Under the pieces are notes generated by a model. It had not been told where the DNA came from, searched no databases, and was given only the letters and a program-made list of their open reading frames with translations. From assembly GCA_903911165.1 (NCBI GenBank), contig CAIWCQ010000047.1:1-12374 (forward strand): a stretch of 12,374 bases of DNA. The letters run 5' to 3'. This stretch comes from an uncultured Actinomycetes bacterium (GTDB lineage: Bacteria; Actinomycetota; Actinomycetes; Mycobacteriales; Mycobacteriaceae). Made by a program: the position numbers and the translations under genes. Every line of letters starts with the position of its first letter. The stretch's first letter is position 1. Of this stretch, positions 5,915 through 12,374 are shown piece by piece.

Positions 5915-7673
5915 AGATCGGCATGCGGTAGCCGTAGTACTCCTGGTCCTCGTTGTATCCGCCATAACCCGCACCAAGATGATCGAATGACTCCACGAAC
6001 TCGATCGCCTCGATCCACTTGACCTGCTTGAAGCCGAGTTCGACTTCGTCGCGGAGTCGAAGCGGCGCGCCGTGCGACTCGTTCAGTGGCTCGCCGTTCA
6101 TTTCATAGGCCAGAATCGTCAGCTCGTGATACATGTTCGCGATCGGGTGGCAGTCGTAATACCGCCCGCCGCCGGAGCCGTCGGCGAAGGAGTAGAACAC
6201 CACCCACTTTGCGTTCGGTAGCGGCGTGGCCATCTCGCAGATCGTGCTCATTGGCACACCGGCCCACTCACCGACACCGGACCAACCTTGGATGCAGAAG
6301 TGCTGAGTGATCTGACTCTGCTTGGGCAGTGCGCGCAACTCCGCAAAGGACAGCTCGAGCGGTTTCTTGACCAGTCCGTCGACCCGCAGGCGGTACTCCG
6401 ACCAGTTGCCCGCCTGCAACCGGGCGTATTCCGGTGACTGCGGACGCTCACCGTTGGTCCAGAAGTACGGTGAGATGTCCTTTCGCGCATAGGTTGCGGT
6501 GGGATCCCAGCGTTCCATGAGCCCTTTCAGCGGGCCGAGGATGGTCCGGGCGGCTTTCTGTACCTTCCGCGGGTGCTTGAGGGTCAGCGGTGAAGCGACG
6601 AGCCAGAACGCCACGACGACCGCCATCCATGCCAGGTACAGCGCAACCCCCGCGTAGGAATCCGTGTCGGTACCCAGCGTGATGTGGTTGACATTGCCCA
6701 CGAAACCGGTCACGAACACCATCAGGGTGTGGATGACGATGAAGGTCGCCATCCACACCAGGACACCGAAGTGGATGGTGCGGGCTACCTGGCGGTTCAG
6801 CAGTCCGGCCCCAGTGCCGAACCGGCCCGCGATCGCCGGCGCCTGCAGCAGTCCGGTGATCAAGGCGACCGGCGCGGCGATGAACACCGTAATAAAGTAG
6901 GCCAGCAACTGCAGCGCGTTGTAGGTGCTGAAGCCGGCATTCTGCGGCAGTTCCAGCGACAGGTATTGCAGCGCGGTTGACACGGCGTTGGGGAACACAT
7001 CCAGCGAGGTGGGCACCAGGCGCTTCCACTGGTCGGTGCTGAACAGTAAGACGTAGAACACCACGCCGTTGATCAGCCACAGCAGATCGAAACTGAAGTG
7101 CCACCAGCGGGCCAGGCCGATTGAGTGCCGGATCCCTGGAATGCCCAGCTGTTTGGGCAGGGCAACGGAATCTTGCTTCGCTGTCCAGATTCGCGCCGGG
7201 TCATCACTGTCACGCTGGTCTGCGGGCACCGCGTCGCGCAACCGCATCCACTCGGTGTCAGGTTTGCAGCCGGCATTGAAGTACAGCCGCGGGTGGTCGG
7301 CAAGAATCTGGATGCCCGCTCGCATGATGAACATCATGAACAGCAGGTTGAAGAAGTGCTGCCACCGAAGCCACCAGGGGAATCCGGAGTCGACCGGATC
7401 GACGTAGTCCATCGAGGTGCCCGGATAGCGCGTGATGAAATCCTGATACCAGCCGTAGCGGGTCATCTCGCGCACCACAGCGATGGATAGCACTAGGCCG
7501 ACGATCCCCAGTGGCAGGAGCCAGAGGCTGCTGAACCATCGGCGGCCGATCCGGACGGACGGAAACTGGGCGCGGGTCTGCGGGATCCCGCCGGCCCAGT
7601 CGTCAAGGGCGATGGCGCCCGTGGGCCCCTTCTTCAGTGACGCCCCGAGCGGATCGGGCTCACCTGGCTCCAT
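5913..7673 (-). CDS. Membrane oxidoreductase: diheme cytochrome b domain fused to a sulfite oxidase/MsrP-type molybdopterin domain
   Basis: The 586-residue protein joins two modules. Residues 46-362 hold about six membrane spans (near 47-67, 100-120, 190-212, 254-277, 300-322, 342-361). Four His in spans, His106, His192, His301 and His315, suit two b hemes; the 14-residue spacing of the last two matches, as I recall, FdnI of formate dehydrogenase N. Residues about 400-575 form an oxidoreductase molybdopterin-binding domain of the sulfite oxidase/MsrP superfamily; Cys460 in HFCIQGWSGVGEWAGVP is the expected Mo ligand, and SHGAPLRL and KWIEAIEF are typical later motifs. The usual arrangement is separate enzyme and heme subunits (MsrP and MsrQ); here they are one chain, with no Tat signal. 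Positive loops (RIGRR, KHPRKVQKAAR) place both termini in the cytoplasm. The substrate is unknown. The ATG at 7673 has only GGGTGAGG almost touching it, so initiation may be leaderless or weak. A lipoprotein gene follows at 17 bp. Confidence 0.88.
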   Translation of the reverse strand: MEPGEPDPLGASLKKGPTGAIALDDWAGGIPQTRAQFPSVRIGRRWFSSLWLLPLGIVGLVLSIAVVREMTRYGWYQDFITRYPGTSMDYVDPVDSGFPWWLRWQHFFNLLFMMFIMRAGIQILADHPRLYFNAGCKPDTEWMRLRDAVPADQRDSDDPARIWTAKQDSVALPKQLGIPGIRHSIGLARWWHFSFDLLWLINGVVFYVLLFSTDQWKRLVPTSLDVFPNAVSTALQYLSLELPQNAGFSTYNALQLLAYFITVFIAAPVALITGLLQAPAIAGRFGTGAGLLNRQVARTIHFGVLVWMATFIVIHTLMVFVTGFVGNVNHITLGTDTDSYAGVALYLAWMAVVVAFWLVASPLTLKHPRKVQKAARTILGPLKGLMERWDPTATYARKDISPYFWTNGERPQSPEYARLQAGNWSEYRLRVDGLVKKPLELSFAELRALPKQSQITQHFCIQGWSGVGEWAGVPMSTICEMATPLPNAKWVVFYSFADGSGGGRYYDCHPIANMYHELTILAYEMNGEPLNESHGAPLRLRDEVELGFKQVKWIEAIEFVESFDHLGAGYGGYNEDQEYYGYRMPI

Positions 7674-7814
7674 GCCTCACCCATTCTTACTCGGTGGCCG
7701 CGCGGGCATCACTGTAGCCCGATCAACGCGTTCCACGCCCTGGAACGCGGAGGGATCGGTCGGCTGCCGTGTCGCGCCGCCACCTCACGGCAATCATGAT
7801 GTGATCGTCGGGTA
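7674..7814. promoter_or_regulatory. Divergent promoter region between the oxidoreductase and the M15 peptidase
   Basis: These 141 bp separate two divergent genes and should hold both promoters. On the minus strand TAAGAAT (complement of 7684-7690) is 10 bp before the oxidoreductase ATG, close enough to give a nearly leaderless mRNA. On the plus strand the palindrome ATCATGAT (7793-7800) contains CATGAT, a possible -10, 14 bp before GTG 7815. A strong 9-bp inverted repeat lies in the middle. No gene is seen. The promoter calls are weak. Confidence 0.3.
7727..7749. repeat. Perfect 9-bp inverted repeat CGCGTTCCA-N5-TGGAACGCG
   Basis: The arms are 7727-7735 and 7741-7749 with spacer CGCCC. It sits 54 bp upstream of the oxidoreductase start and 66 bp upstream of the peptidase start. 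The position between divergent genes fits an operator controlling one or both. As RNA it would also form a stable hairpin, but no T-run follows on either strand. Confidence 0.6.
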
Positions 7815-8522
7815 GTGAATCAACTCAGGGGACTTGCCGCACTCGCGATACTGACCGCCACCGCCGGGGCGACGGTGCAGTGCGCTCGGGGCCCAGCCCC
7901 CGGCCCGCCCGTCGCCGTCACATCGAGTGCCGCCGTCGAGTCGACGCGCCCCGCACCGGCACCGTCGGGCCAACCGGCCACGGTGCACCCGGTCACCGCC
8001 GCCGAACTTGGGACCACCTGGCGACCTGAATGCCCCGTCGCACCGGCGTCACTGCGCCGCGTCGAGCTCGACCACCTCGGCTTCGACGGCGGCACGCATC
8101 GAGGTCAACTCGTGGTCCATGAGGACGTCGTCGACGACGTCATCGCGATCTTCGAAGACCTGAAGCGCTTGCGCTATCCCATCGCGACGATGCGCACCGT
8201 CGATCACTATCCCGGCGCGCAGGACGAGTTGTCGATGCAAGACAACAACACCTCGGCGTTCAACTGCCGCGCCCTGGGGGACGGCTGGTCGCTGCACGCC
8301 TACGGCCGCGCCGTGGACGTCAACCCGCTCGTCAATCCCTACATCGACGCCGCCGGGAACCTGGAGCCCGGGACTGCCGCTCGCTACCTCGACCGCAGCC
8401 GTGATGATCTGGGCCTGCTGCGAGCCGACTCCCCGGCAGTGCGGGCGTTCACCGATCGGGGCTGGCGCTGGGGTGGCGCCTGGAGTGACCCGGTCGATTA
8501 CCAACACTTCGAACGACCCTGA
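7815..8522 (+). CDS. Exported M15-family zinc peptidase (D-alanyl-D-alanine carboxypeptidase-like)
   Basis: The 235-residue product has an N-terminal signal sequence (hydrophobic at about 7-21) and a Pro/Ala-rich stretch at 27-60, then a peptidase M15 domain like those of VanY, VanX and phage Ply500, which cleave peptidoglycan stem peptides. The zinc ligands are visible: His161 and Asp168 in SLHAYGRAVDVNP, and His231 in DYQHFE, with Asp228 in the place of the catalytic acid. The fold lead-in RTVDHYPGAQDELSMQDNNTSAFNCR is typical of the actinobacterial subgroup, and Cys73 and Cys151 could pair. Cys23 (TVQC) resembles a lipobox but has Gln at -1, so lipidation is doubtful and simple secretion is more likely. 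The GTG at 7815 is the first available start and has only a weak GGG nearby. It probably trims peptidoglycan outside the membrane. It stands alone, divergent from the oxidoreductase; a functional link is not evident. Confidence 0.85.
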   Translation: MNQLRGLAALAILTATAGATVQCARGPAPGPPVAVTSSAAVESTRPAPAPSGQPATVHPVTAAELGTTWRPECPVAPASLRRVELDHLGFDGGTHRGQLVVHEDVVDDVIAIFEDLKRLRYPIATMRTVDHYPGAQDELSMQDNNTSAFNCRALGDGWSLHAYGRAVDVNPLVNPYIDAAGNLEPGTAARYLDRSRDDLGLLRADSPAVRAFTDRGWRWGGAWSDPVDYQHFERP

Positions 8523-8673
8523 CGGCCGACGCCGCGGACTGCCCGGCGCGACCTCGTGACCAAAGGCACTACGTTCGGCAGACCCCGACGCGCGGCCTGT
8601 CGATCAAGTAAGAATGAATCCGAGCCCGGAGCCCGGCCCGGAGCCCGTAGCCCCGGAGTCAACGGAGGTAGCA
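8523..8673 (+). promoter_or_regulatory. Intergenic region upstream of the WS/DGAT gene
   Basis: This 151-bp gap has a GC-rich first half with no clear hairpin terminator after the peptidase. TAAGAAT (8609-8615) could serve as a -10 with a leader of about 50 nt. A run of imperfect GAGCCCG repeats (8630-8653) follows. An in-frame ATG at 8614 would add a Pro/Glu-rich 20-residue tail translated from these repeats; it lacks a ribosome binding site, so I treat the stretch as leader. Confidence 0.3.
8664..8668 (+). promoter_or_regulatory. Ribosome binding site of the WS/DGAT gene
   Basis: GGAGG lies 5 nt before ATG 8674 and decides for that start over ATG 8614. Confidence 0.85.
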
Positions 8674-10266
8674 ATGCAGCAGCGGCGCCGACTCGGCGTT
8701 CAGGATGCCCTCTGGTTGGAGATGGACCGCCCGAACAACCTGATGGTGGTTGACTCGGTGATCTGGACGGCCGAGCCTCTGGACTTCGCCAAGGTGCGCC
8801 ACGTGATTCACGAGCGACTCCTGGACCGCTACCCGGTGTTCCGTAGCCGCGCTGTGAAAGACGACGACGGATCCTGGTGGTGGGAACCCGACCCGAATTT
8901 CGATTTCGACAATCACGTCGCCCTGGTCTCGCTGAATAAACCCACAGACCCCCGCGCGTTGCAGGAACTGGTCGCCGCTCACCGGACCAAGCCACTTGAC
9001 CACAATCGTCCGCTCTGGCAGGCGATTTGGGTTAAGCGCTACGGCAAGGGCAGTGCCATGATCCTGCGCAGTCACCACGCCATCGCCGACGGTATGCGGA
9101 TGGTGCAGTTGTCGATGAGCCTGTTTGACGCCGGTCCGCAGGGCGGGCCGATCATCGGCCCCGCAGTGACCCGGCATTCGTCTCAGCCGCAGCCGCCCGG
9201 GCAGCCGTTGGCGGAACGGGTGCGGTCCACCGCCGTCGGAGCCGTGAACATGGCCGGCGGTGTCATCTCCGGGGCCGCGGGCGCAATCGCCGACGTGCCG
9301 AGACTGCTTGGCAGGGCCGGCCGACTCGGCCGCTTTGCGCTGCGAAATCCCCTCGGGGCGGGCAACACCGTGGTGACCGCCGCGCAGGCAACCGGCAACG
9401 GTCTGGTGCAGACGGTGCGGTCCGCCCTGCCCGGCGGTGGACCGCTGATCGACGTCTTCTCCTCGGCTCCCGGCGATCTGGACACCGTTCGGAAGTTGGT
9501 GGTGGGAACCCGCAATGAAGCGACGATCTGGACCGGGACCGCGGGTGGCGACAAGAGCGTGGCCTGGTCGCAGCCGCTGTCCCTGGTGGCGGTCAAGGCG
9601 ATCGCGAAGGCGAACCGCTGCACCGTCAACGACGTACTGGTGGCCAGCGTGGCACTGACGCTGTATGACTACCTCAAGGCGCACGAGGCACGGTGCTCGT
9701 CGGTGACCTTCATGGTGCCGGTGAACCTCAAACCGCTTGACCTGAACCTGCCCGACACCCTGGGCAACGAGTTCGCCCTGGTGCAGTTGGAATTGCCGAC
9801 CGACGAGCCCGACCCGCTGAAGGTACTGGCCGCCGCGAAGCGGCGGATGGACCGGATCAAACACGGGCACGAGGCGGCGCTGGCGTTCCGGTTCCAGGAG
9901 ACCATCGCCGGGCTCAGCCAAGGGTTGTATGAGGCATCGGTGGACCTGTTCACCAATCGGACCCTCGGAACGCTGACCAATGTGCCCGGCCCGCCAGTGC
10001 CGGTGTACCTGGCCGGCTCTCAGGTGGAGGGCATCGTCGGCTGGGCGCCGATCTCGGGAAACCAGCCGATGAGTTTCACCATCTCCAGTTACAACGGTTC
10101 GGTGGTCGTCGGGATCGCCTGCGACACAGAACTGGTGCCTGACCACGAGATGATCGTCGACGGATTCTCCTTCGCCTTCGGCAGACTGTTCGAGGCGAGC
10201 CCGGGGGCGGAGTTGATGCCGATCAGGTGGGCGAGTGACGAGCGAGGGCGTGGCCGACGGCGTTGA
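8674..10266 (+). CDS. Wax ester synthase/diacylglycerol acyltransferase (WS/DGAT, Tgs family)
   Basis: The 530-residue enzyme belongs to the bifunctional family that esterifies long-chain alcohols or diacylglycerol with fatty acyl-CoA, making wax esters or triacylglycerol at the membrane and lipid droplets. The N-terminal condensation-like domain opens with QDALWLEMDRPNNLM (about 10-24) and has PLDHNRPLW (about 107-115) and the intact active-site motif HHAIADG at 134-140 (His134, His135, Asp139, Gly140). A helical, Ala/Gly-rich linker (about 180-260) is typical of mycobacterial members. The C-terminal WS_DGAT_C domain shows NDVLVASVALTL, TNVPGPPVPVYLAG, PMSFTISSYNGSVVVGIACD and a final VDGF helix. 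Nothing essential is missing. Mycobacteria carry many paralogues, so an individual symbol is not justified. A monooxygenase gene starts 64 bp downstream on the same strand; a candidate promoter sits between, so co-transcription is possible but not required. Confidence 0.93.
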   Translation: MQQRRRLGVQDALWLEMDRPNNLMVVDSVIWTAEPLDFAKVRHVIHERLLDRYPVFRSRAVKDDDGSWWWEPDPNFDFDNHVALVSLNKPTDPRALQELVAAHRTKPLDHNRPLWQAIWVKRYGKGSAMILRSHHAIADGMRMVQLSMSLFDAGPQGGPIIGPAVTRHSSQPQPPGQPLAERVRSTAVGAVNMAGGVISGAAGAIADVPRLLGRAGRLGRFALRNPLGAGNTVVTAAQATGNGLVQTVRSALPGGGPLIDVFSSAPGDLDTVRKLVVGTRNEATIWTGTAGGDKSVAWSQPLSLVAVKAIAKANRCTVNDVLVASVALTLYDYLKAHEARCSSVTFMVPVNLKPLDLNLPDTLGNEFALVQLELPTDEPDPLKVLAAAKRRMDRIKHGHEAALAFRFQETIAGLSQGLYEASVDLFTNRTLGTLTNVPGPPVPVYLAGSQVEGIVGWAPISGNQPMSFTISSYNGSVVVGIACDTELVPDHEMIVDGFSFAFGRLFEASPGAELMPIRWASDERGRGRRR

Positions 10267-10283
10267 GCGCGCGCCTGGCGCGA

Positions 10284-10300
10284 TAACATAAGCTTTGTTA
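10284..10300. repeat. Inverted repeat TAACA-N7-TGTTA, putative operator
   Basis: TAACA (10284-10288) and TGTTA (10296-10300) are exact reverse complements around TAAGCTT. The 17-bp dyad overlaps the candidate -10, a typical placement for repressor binding. EthA-type genes are often controlled by a nearby TetR repressor, but none is encoded in this window. Confidence 0.4.
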
Positions 10301-10317
10301 CAGCCTTCAGGCCCGAA

Positions 10318-10324
10318 GGGGGAG
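10318..10324 (+). promoter_or_regulatory. Ribosome binding site of the monooxygenase gene
   Basis: GGGGGAG stands 6 nt before ATG 10331. It favours this start over TTG 10295, which lies inside the dyad and has no Shine-Dalgarno. Confidence 0.8.
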
Positions 10325-10330
10325 TGCACC

Positions 10331-11857
10331 ATGTCCGTCACCTCGCTCAACCAGAGTCGCCCCACGCAGTCGCTGAGCGGCCACGTCGATGTGCTGATCG
10401 TCGGCGCCGGGATCTCCGGAATCGGGTTGGGCCACCACCTGGTGACCAAGCAGCCGGGCCGAAGTTTTGCCATCGTCGACGGCCGTGCCGCCATCGGCGG
10501 CACCTGGGACCTGTTCCGCTACCCGGGCATCCGGTCGGACTCCGACCTGCACACCTTCGGCTATGAGTTCAAGCCCTGGACTTCCGACAATGCCATCGCC
10601 GATGCGCACGAGATCCTCGACTACCTGCACGAGGTCGTCGAAGACGATGATCTGGCCCGGCGCATGTACCTGGGCCACAAGGTGTTACGTGCTGACTTCT
10701 CCAACCACACGGCGCAGTGGACGGTGACCCTCGAACGCGACGGCAAGCAGTGGGACGTCACCTGCGACGTCCTGTTCTCGGCAGCGGGTTACTACGACTA
10801 CGCCGGTGGGTACACGCCGCACTTCGAGGGTCGGGAGGACTTCGAGGGTGTCATCGTCCACCCGCAGGCCTGGCCGGAGGATCTCGACTACGCGGGCAAG
10901 AAGGTCGTCGTCATCGGCAGTGGTGCCACGGCGGTCACCCTGATTCCCGCGATGGCACCCGTCGCCGGGCACATCACCATGCTGCAGCGCTCGCCGTCCT
11001 ACGTGATGCCCCTGCCGCGGAAGGACCCGATCGCCAACGGACTGCGCAAAGTGCTCCCGGGCGAACTCGCGTATCGGATCACCCGTCGGCTCAACGTCGG
11101 CCGTCAGCGACTCATCTACGGCGCAAGTCGCCGCTATCCGAAGCAGATTCGCCGTCTCATCCGCAAGTTCAATGTCAGTGCCCTCCCCGAAGGTTACGAC
11201 GTCGATACCCACTTCAACCCGACCTACAACCCGTGGGATCAGCGGATGTGCGCGGTGCCCGACGCCGATCTTTTCCGCTCCATCTCCAAAGGCAAGGCCT
11301 CGGTGGTGACCGACAAGATTGTCCGCTTCACCAAAACCGGGATTCTTCTCGAGTCAGGCCGGGAATTGGAGGCCGACATCATCGTCACCGCCACCGGCCT
11401 GAACCTGTTGGCCTTCGGCGGCATGACGCTGGCGGTCGACGGCGCGACGGTCGATCTGCACGAATGTCTGGCCTACAAGTCAATGATGCTCTCCGGTGTC
11501 CCCAACTTCGCGTTCGCGATCGGGTACACCAATTCCTCGTGGACGCTGAAGGTCGACCTGGTCTGCGAACATTTGTGCCGGATGCTGGCCTACATGGATC
11601 AGCACGGCTACACGACTGTCGTTCCGGTCGACGATGACCCGTCGATCGAGCGTCGTCCGCTGCTGGATTTCTCGGCCGGCTACGTTTTGCGTTCGCTGGA
11701 CGGTTTTCCGCAGCAGGGATCCAGTGGGCCGTGGGCGGTGGCGATGGACTACAGGTCCGATCGCGAGCGGCTGATCAAAGGCCCGGTCGCCGACGCCGCC
11801 TTGCGGTTCGGCACCACCGATCGGGTCAGTGCGGCCGCGGGGGCGGCCACGGCATGA
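10331..11857 (+). CDS. FAD-dependent Baeyer-Villiger-type monooxygenase, EthA/MymA family
   Basis: The 508-residue flavoprotein uses NADPH and O2 to insert oxygen beside a ketone, or to oxidise sulfur or nitrogen compounds. Landmarks are the FAD-binding GAGISG (25-30), GGTWDLFRYPGIRSDSDLHTFG shared by EthA and MymA (about 56-77), the Baeyer-Villiger fingerprint FEGVIVHPQAWP (171-182, matching FxGxxxHxxxWP), the NADPH-binding GSGATA (196-201), and later YNPWDQRMCAVP, DIIVTATGLN and YTNSSWTLK. Length is close to EthA (489) and MymA (495). Similarity is extensive to both, so I give no symbol; members of this group activate ethionamide in M. tuberculosis, while their natural role is in lipid or ketone metabolism. 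The start is supported by its ribosome binding site. The stop overlaps the next start as ATGA (11854-11857), so the hydrolase is almost certainly translationally coupled. Confidence 0.93.
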   Translation: MSVTSLNQSRPTQSLSGHVDVLIVGAGISGIGLGHHLVTKQPGRSFAIVDGRAAIGGTWDLFRYPGIRSDSDLHTFGYEFKPWTSDNAIADAHEILDYLHEVVEDDDLARRMYLGHKVLRADFSNHTAQWTVTLERDGKQWDVTCDVLFSAAGYYDYAGGYTPHFEGREDFEGVIVHPQAWPEDLDYAGKKVVVIGSGATAVTLIPAMAPVAGHITMLQRSPSYVMPLPRKDPIANGLRKVLPGELAYRITRRLNVGRQRLIYGASRRYPKQIRRLIRKFNVSALPEGYDVDTHFNPTYNPWDQRMCAVPDADLFRSISKGKASVVTDKIVRFTKTGILLESGRELEADIIVTATGLNLLAFGGMTLAVDGATVDLHECLAYKSMMLSGVPNFAFAIGYTNSSWTLKVDLVCEHLCRMLAYMDQHGYTTVVPVDDDPSIERRPLLDFSAGYVLRSLDGFPQQGSSGPWAVAMDYRSDRERLIKGPVADAALRFGTTDRVSAAAGAATA

Positions 11858-12374
11858 GTCGGCCCACCTTTGTCGAGGTGGATGGACGGCGCGTGCGGGT
11901 TCGGGTCGACGGCGACCCCGCCAACCCTCCCGTGCTGTTGTTGCACGGCATCGGTCGCAGTCTGGACGACTGGGCACCTCAGCACGAGCGGCTCGCGTCG
12001 GCGCACCGGGTGATCGCGATCGACGTGCCTGGGTTTGGCTTCTCCGAGCGCCCCGTTGGCCCGATCACGTTGTCCGCCTTCGCAAAAGGTGCGCTGGGCG
12101 CGGTCGACGTTCTCGGCGAAACCCGGCCACTGAACATTATCGGCAACTCCCTCGGCGGCGCGATTGCGCTGCAGACCCTGGCACTGCGGCCGGAGCGGGT
12201 GTCGAGCCTGGTGTTGGTCAACAGTGCGGGATTCGGACGCGAGGTGACGTTGCTACTGCGTGTTCTGGCGATGCCGGTCATTGGAGGATTGAGCGTGCGC
12301 CGGCCCACCCGCGCGAGTGCGCGACTGCTGGAACGCACCATCTATGCCGATCGGTCCCTGGCCACCAGGGAGCG
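11854..12374 (+). CDS. Alpha/beta-hydrolase, 3' truncated by the window
   Basis: The first 173 codons of an alpha/beta-hydrolase fold enzyme are present; the frame is still open at the edge. The oxyanion-hole motif HGIG is at 31-34, the strand and turn VIAIDVPGFGFSERP at about 53-67, and the nucleophile elbow GNSLGG at 97-102 with Ser99 as the catalytic serine. The catalytic Asp and His would lie beyond the window. The cap region begins around 128. This looks like an esterase or lipase, less likely an epoxide hydrolase or C-C hydrolase, since Ser replaces the Asp nucleophile of epoxide hydrolases. The start ATG shares ATGA with the monooxygenase stop. The pairing suggests that it hydrolyses the ester or lactone made by the monooxygenase; this is inference from context. 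Confidence 0.9.
   Translation, partial: MSRPTFVEVDGRRVRVRVDGDPANPPVLLLHGIGRSLDDWAPQHERLASAHRVIAIDVPGFGFSERPVGPITLSAFAKGALGAVDVLGETRPLNIIGNSLGGAIALQTLALRPERVSSLVLVNSAGFGREVTLLLRVLAMPVIGGLSVRRPTRASARLLERTIYADRSLATRE

Larger units (their letters stand above)
10267..10330 (+). promoter_or_regulatory. Candidate promoter/operator ahead of the monooxygenase gene
   Basis: TTGAGC (10263-10268, overlapping the WS/DGAT stop) and TAACAT (10284-10289) stand 15 bp apart, a slightly short SigA-like pair. The dyad TAACA-N7-TGTTA (10284-10300) covers this -10. Further down, CCTTC (10304-10308) can pair with GAAGG (10315-10319), which would partly hide the ribosome binding site. The local A/T-rich patch is unusual for this DNA and supports a regulatory role. 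Confidence 0.4.

Noticed and set aside
5896..6018. Longer N-terminus for the second lipoprotein, up to 6018
   Set aside because: The added residues would overlap the oxidoreductase coding end, are Arg/Gly/Trp-rich, and would bury the signal peptide 40 residues inside the protein.
8630..8653. GAGCCCG-type repeats considered as a regulatory or CRISPR-like repeat
   Set aside because: They are short, imperfect and contiguous, with no spacers; they look like simple GC-rich low-complexity sequence.
8614..8673. N-terminal extension of the WS/DGAT protein from ATG 8614
   Set aside because: It would add a Pro/Glu-rich stretch from simple repeats, has no Shine-Dalgarno, and the ATG at 8674 has GGAGG at 5 nt and starts just before the conserved domain.
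8659..10503. A 614-codon open frame on the minus strand opposite the WS/DGAT gene, longer than the gene itself
   Set aside because: The plus strand carries intact WS/DGAT motifs and a strong ribosome binding site. The antisense translation shows no recognisable domain, and long antisense frames are expected at this GC content.

Overview
The window reads as chromosomal DNA from a mycobacterium, most likely an environmental or rapidly growing Mycolicibacterium-type species. The support is the high GC content with strong third-position G/C bias and the gene families present: a PapA acyltransferase, a WS/DGAT (Tgs) acyltransferase, an EthA/MymA-type flavin monooxygenase, and several lipoproteins with classical lipoboxes. 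There is no rRNA, tRNA, CRISPR array, insertion sequence or phage gene. The species call is inference from these families; no marker gene is present.

Layout: (1) 1-324, the C-terminal part of a VapC-type PIN-domain toxin, cut by the window edge. (2) 351-1031, minus strand, an unrecognised lipoprotein. (3) A 261-bp divergent spacer with two clean inverted repeats. (4) 1293-5074, plus strand: a PapA-family acyltransferase, a CitA/DcuS-type sensor kinase and a CitB/DcuR-type response regulator, packed tightly enough to be one operon. (5) 5089-7673, minus strand: a membrane molybdopterin oxidoreductase fused to a cytochrome b, followed 17 bp later by an unrecognised lipoprotein. (6) 7815-8522, plus strand, divergent from the oxidoreductase: an exported M15-type D,D-carboxypeptidase-like zinc peptidase. 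(7) 8674-12374, plus strand: WS/DGAT acyltransferase, Baeyer-Villiger-type monooxygenase, and an alpha/beta hydrolase that runs off the end.

How the genes may work together. Block 4 joins an enzyme that acylates extractable cell-envelope lipids to a two-component system of a family that normally senses extracellular di- or tricarboxylates; no transporter for such an acid is in the window. Block 5 looks like a quinol-linked molybdoenzyme with a diheme membrane anchor in the same chain; charge distribution puts the molybdenum domain on the cytoplasmic side. Block 7 resembles in content the mymA-type lipid loci of mycobacteria: a monooxygenase that can insert oxygen next to a ketone, an overlapping hydrolase that could cut the resulting ester, and an acyltransferase that forms neutral lipid esters.

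The most unusual small-scale features are a 13-bp tandem repeat across the two stop codons at the 5074/5089 convergent junction, and perfect inverted repeats in nearly every intergenic gap. Start codons were moved inward for the response regulator (4400), the second lipoprotein (5895), the WS/DGAT gene (8674) and the monooxygenase (10331) because each inner start has a good Shine-Dalgarno sequence.
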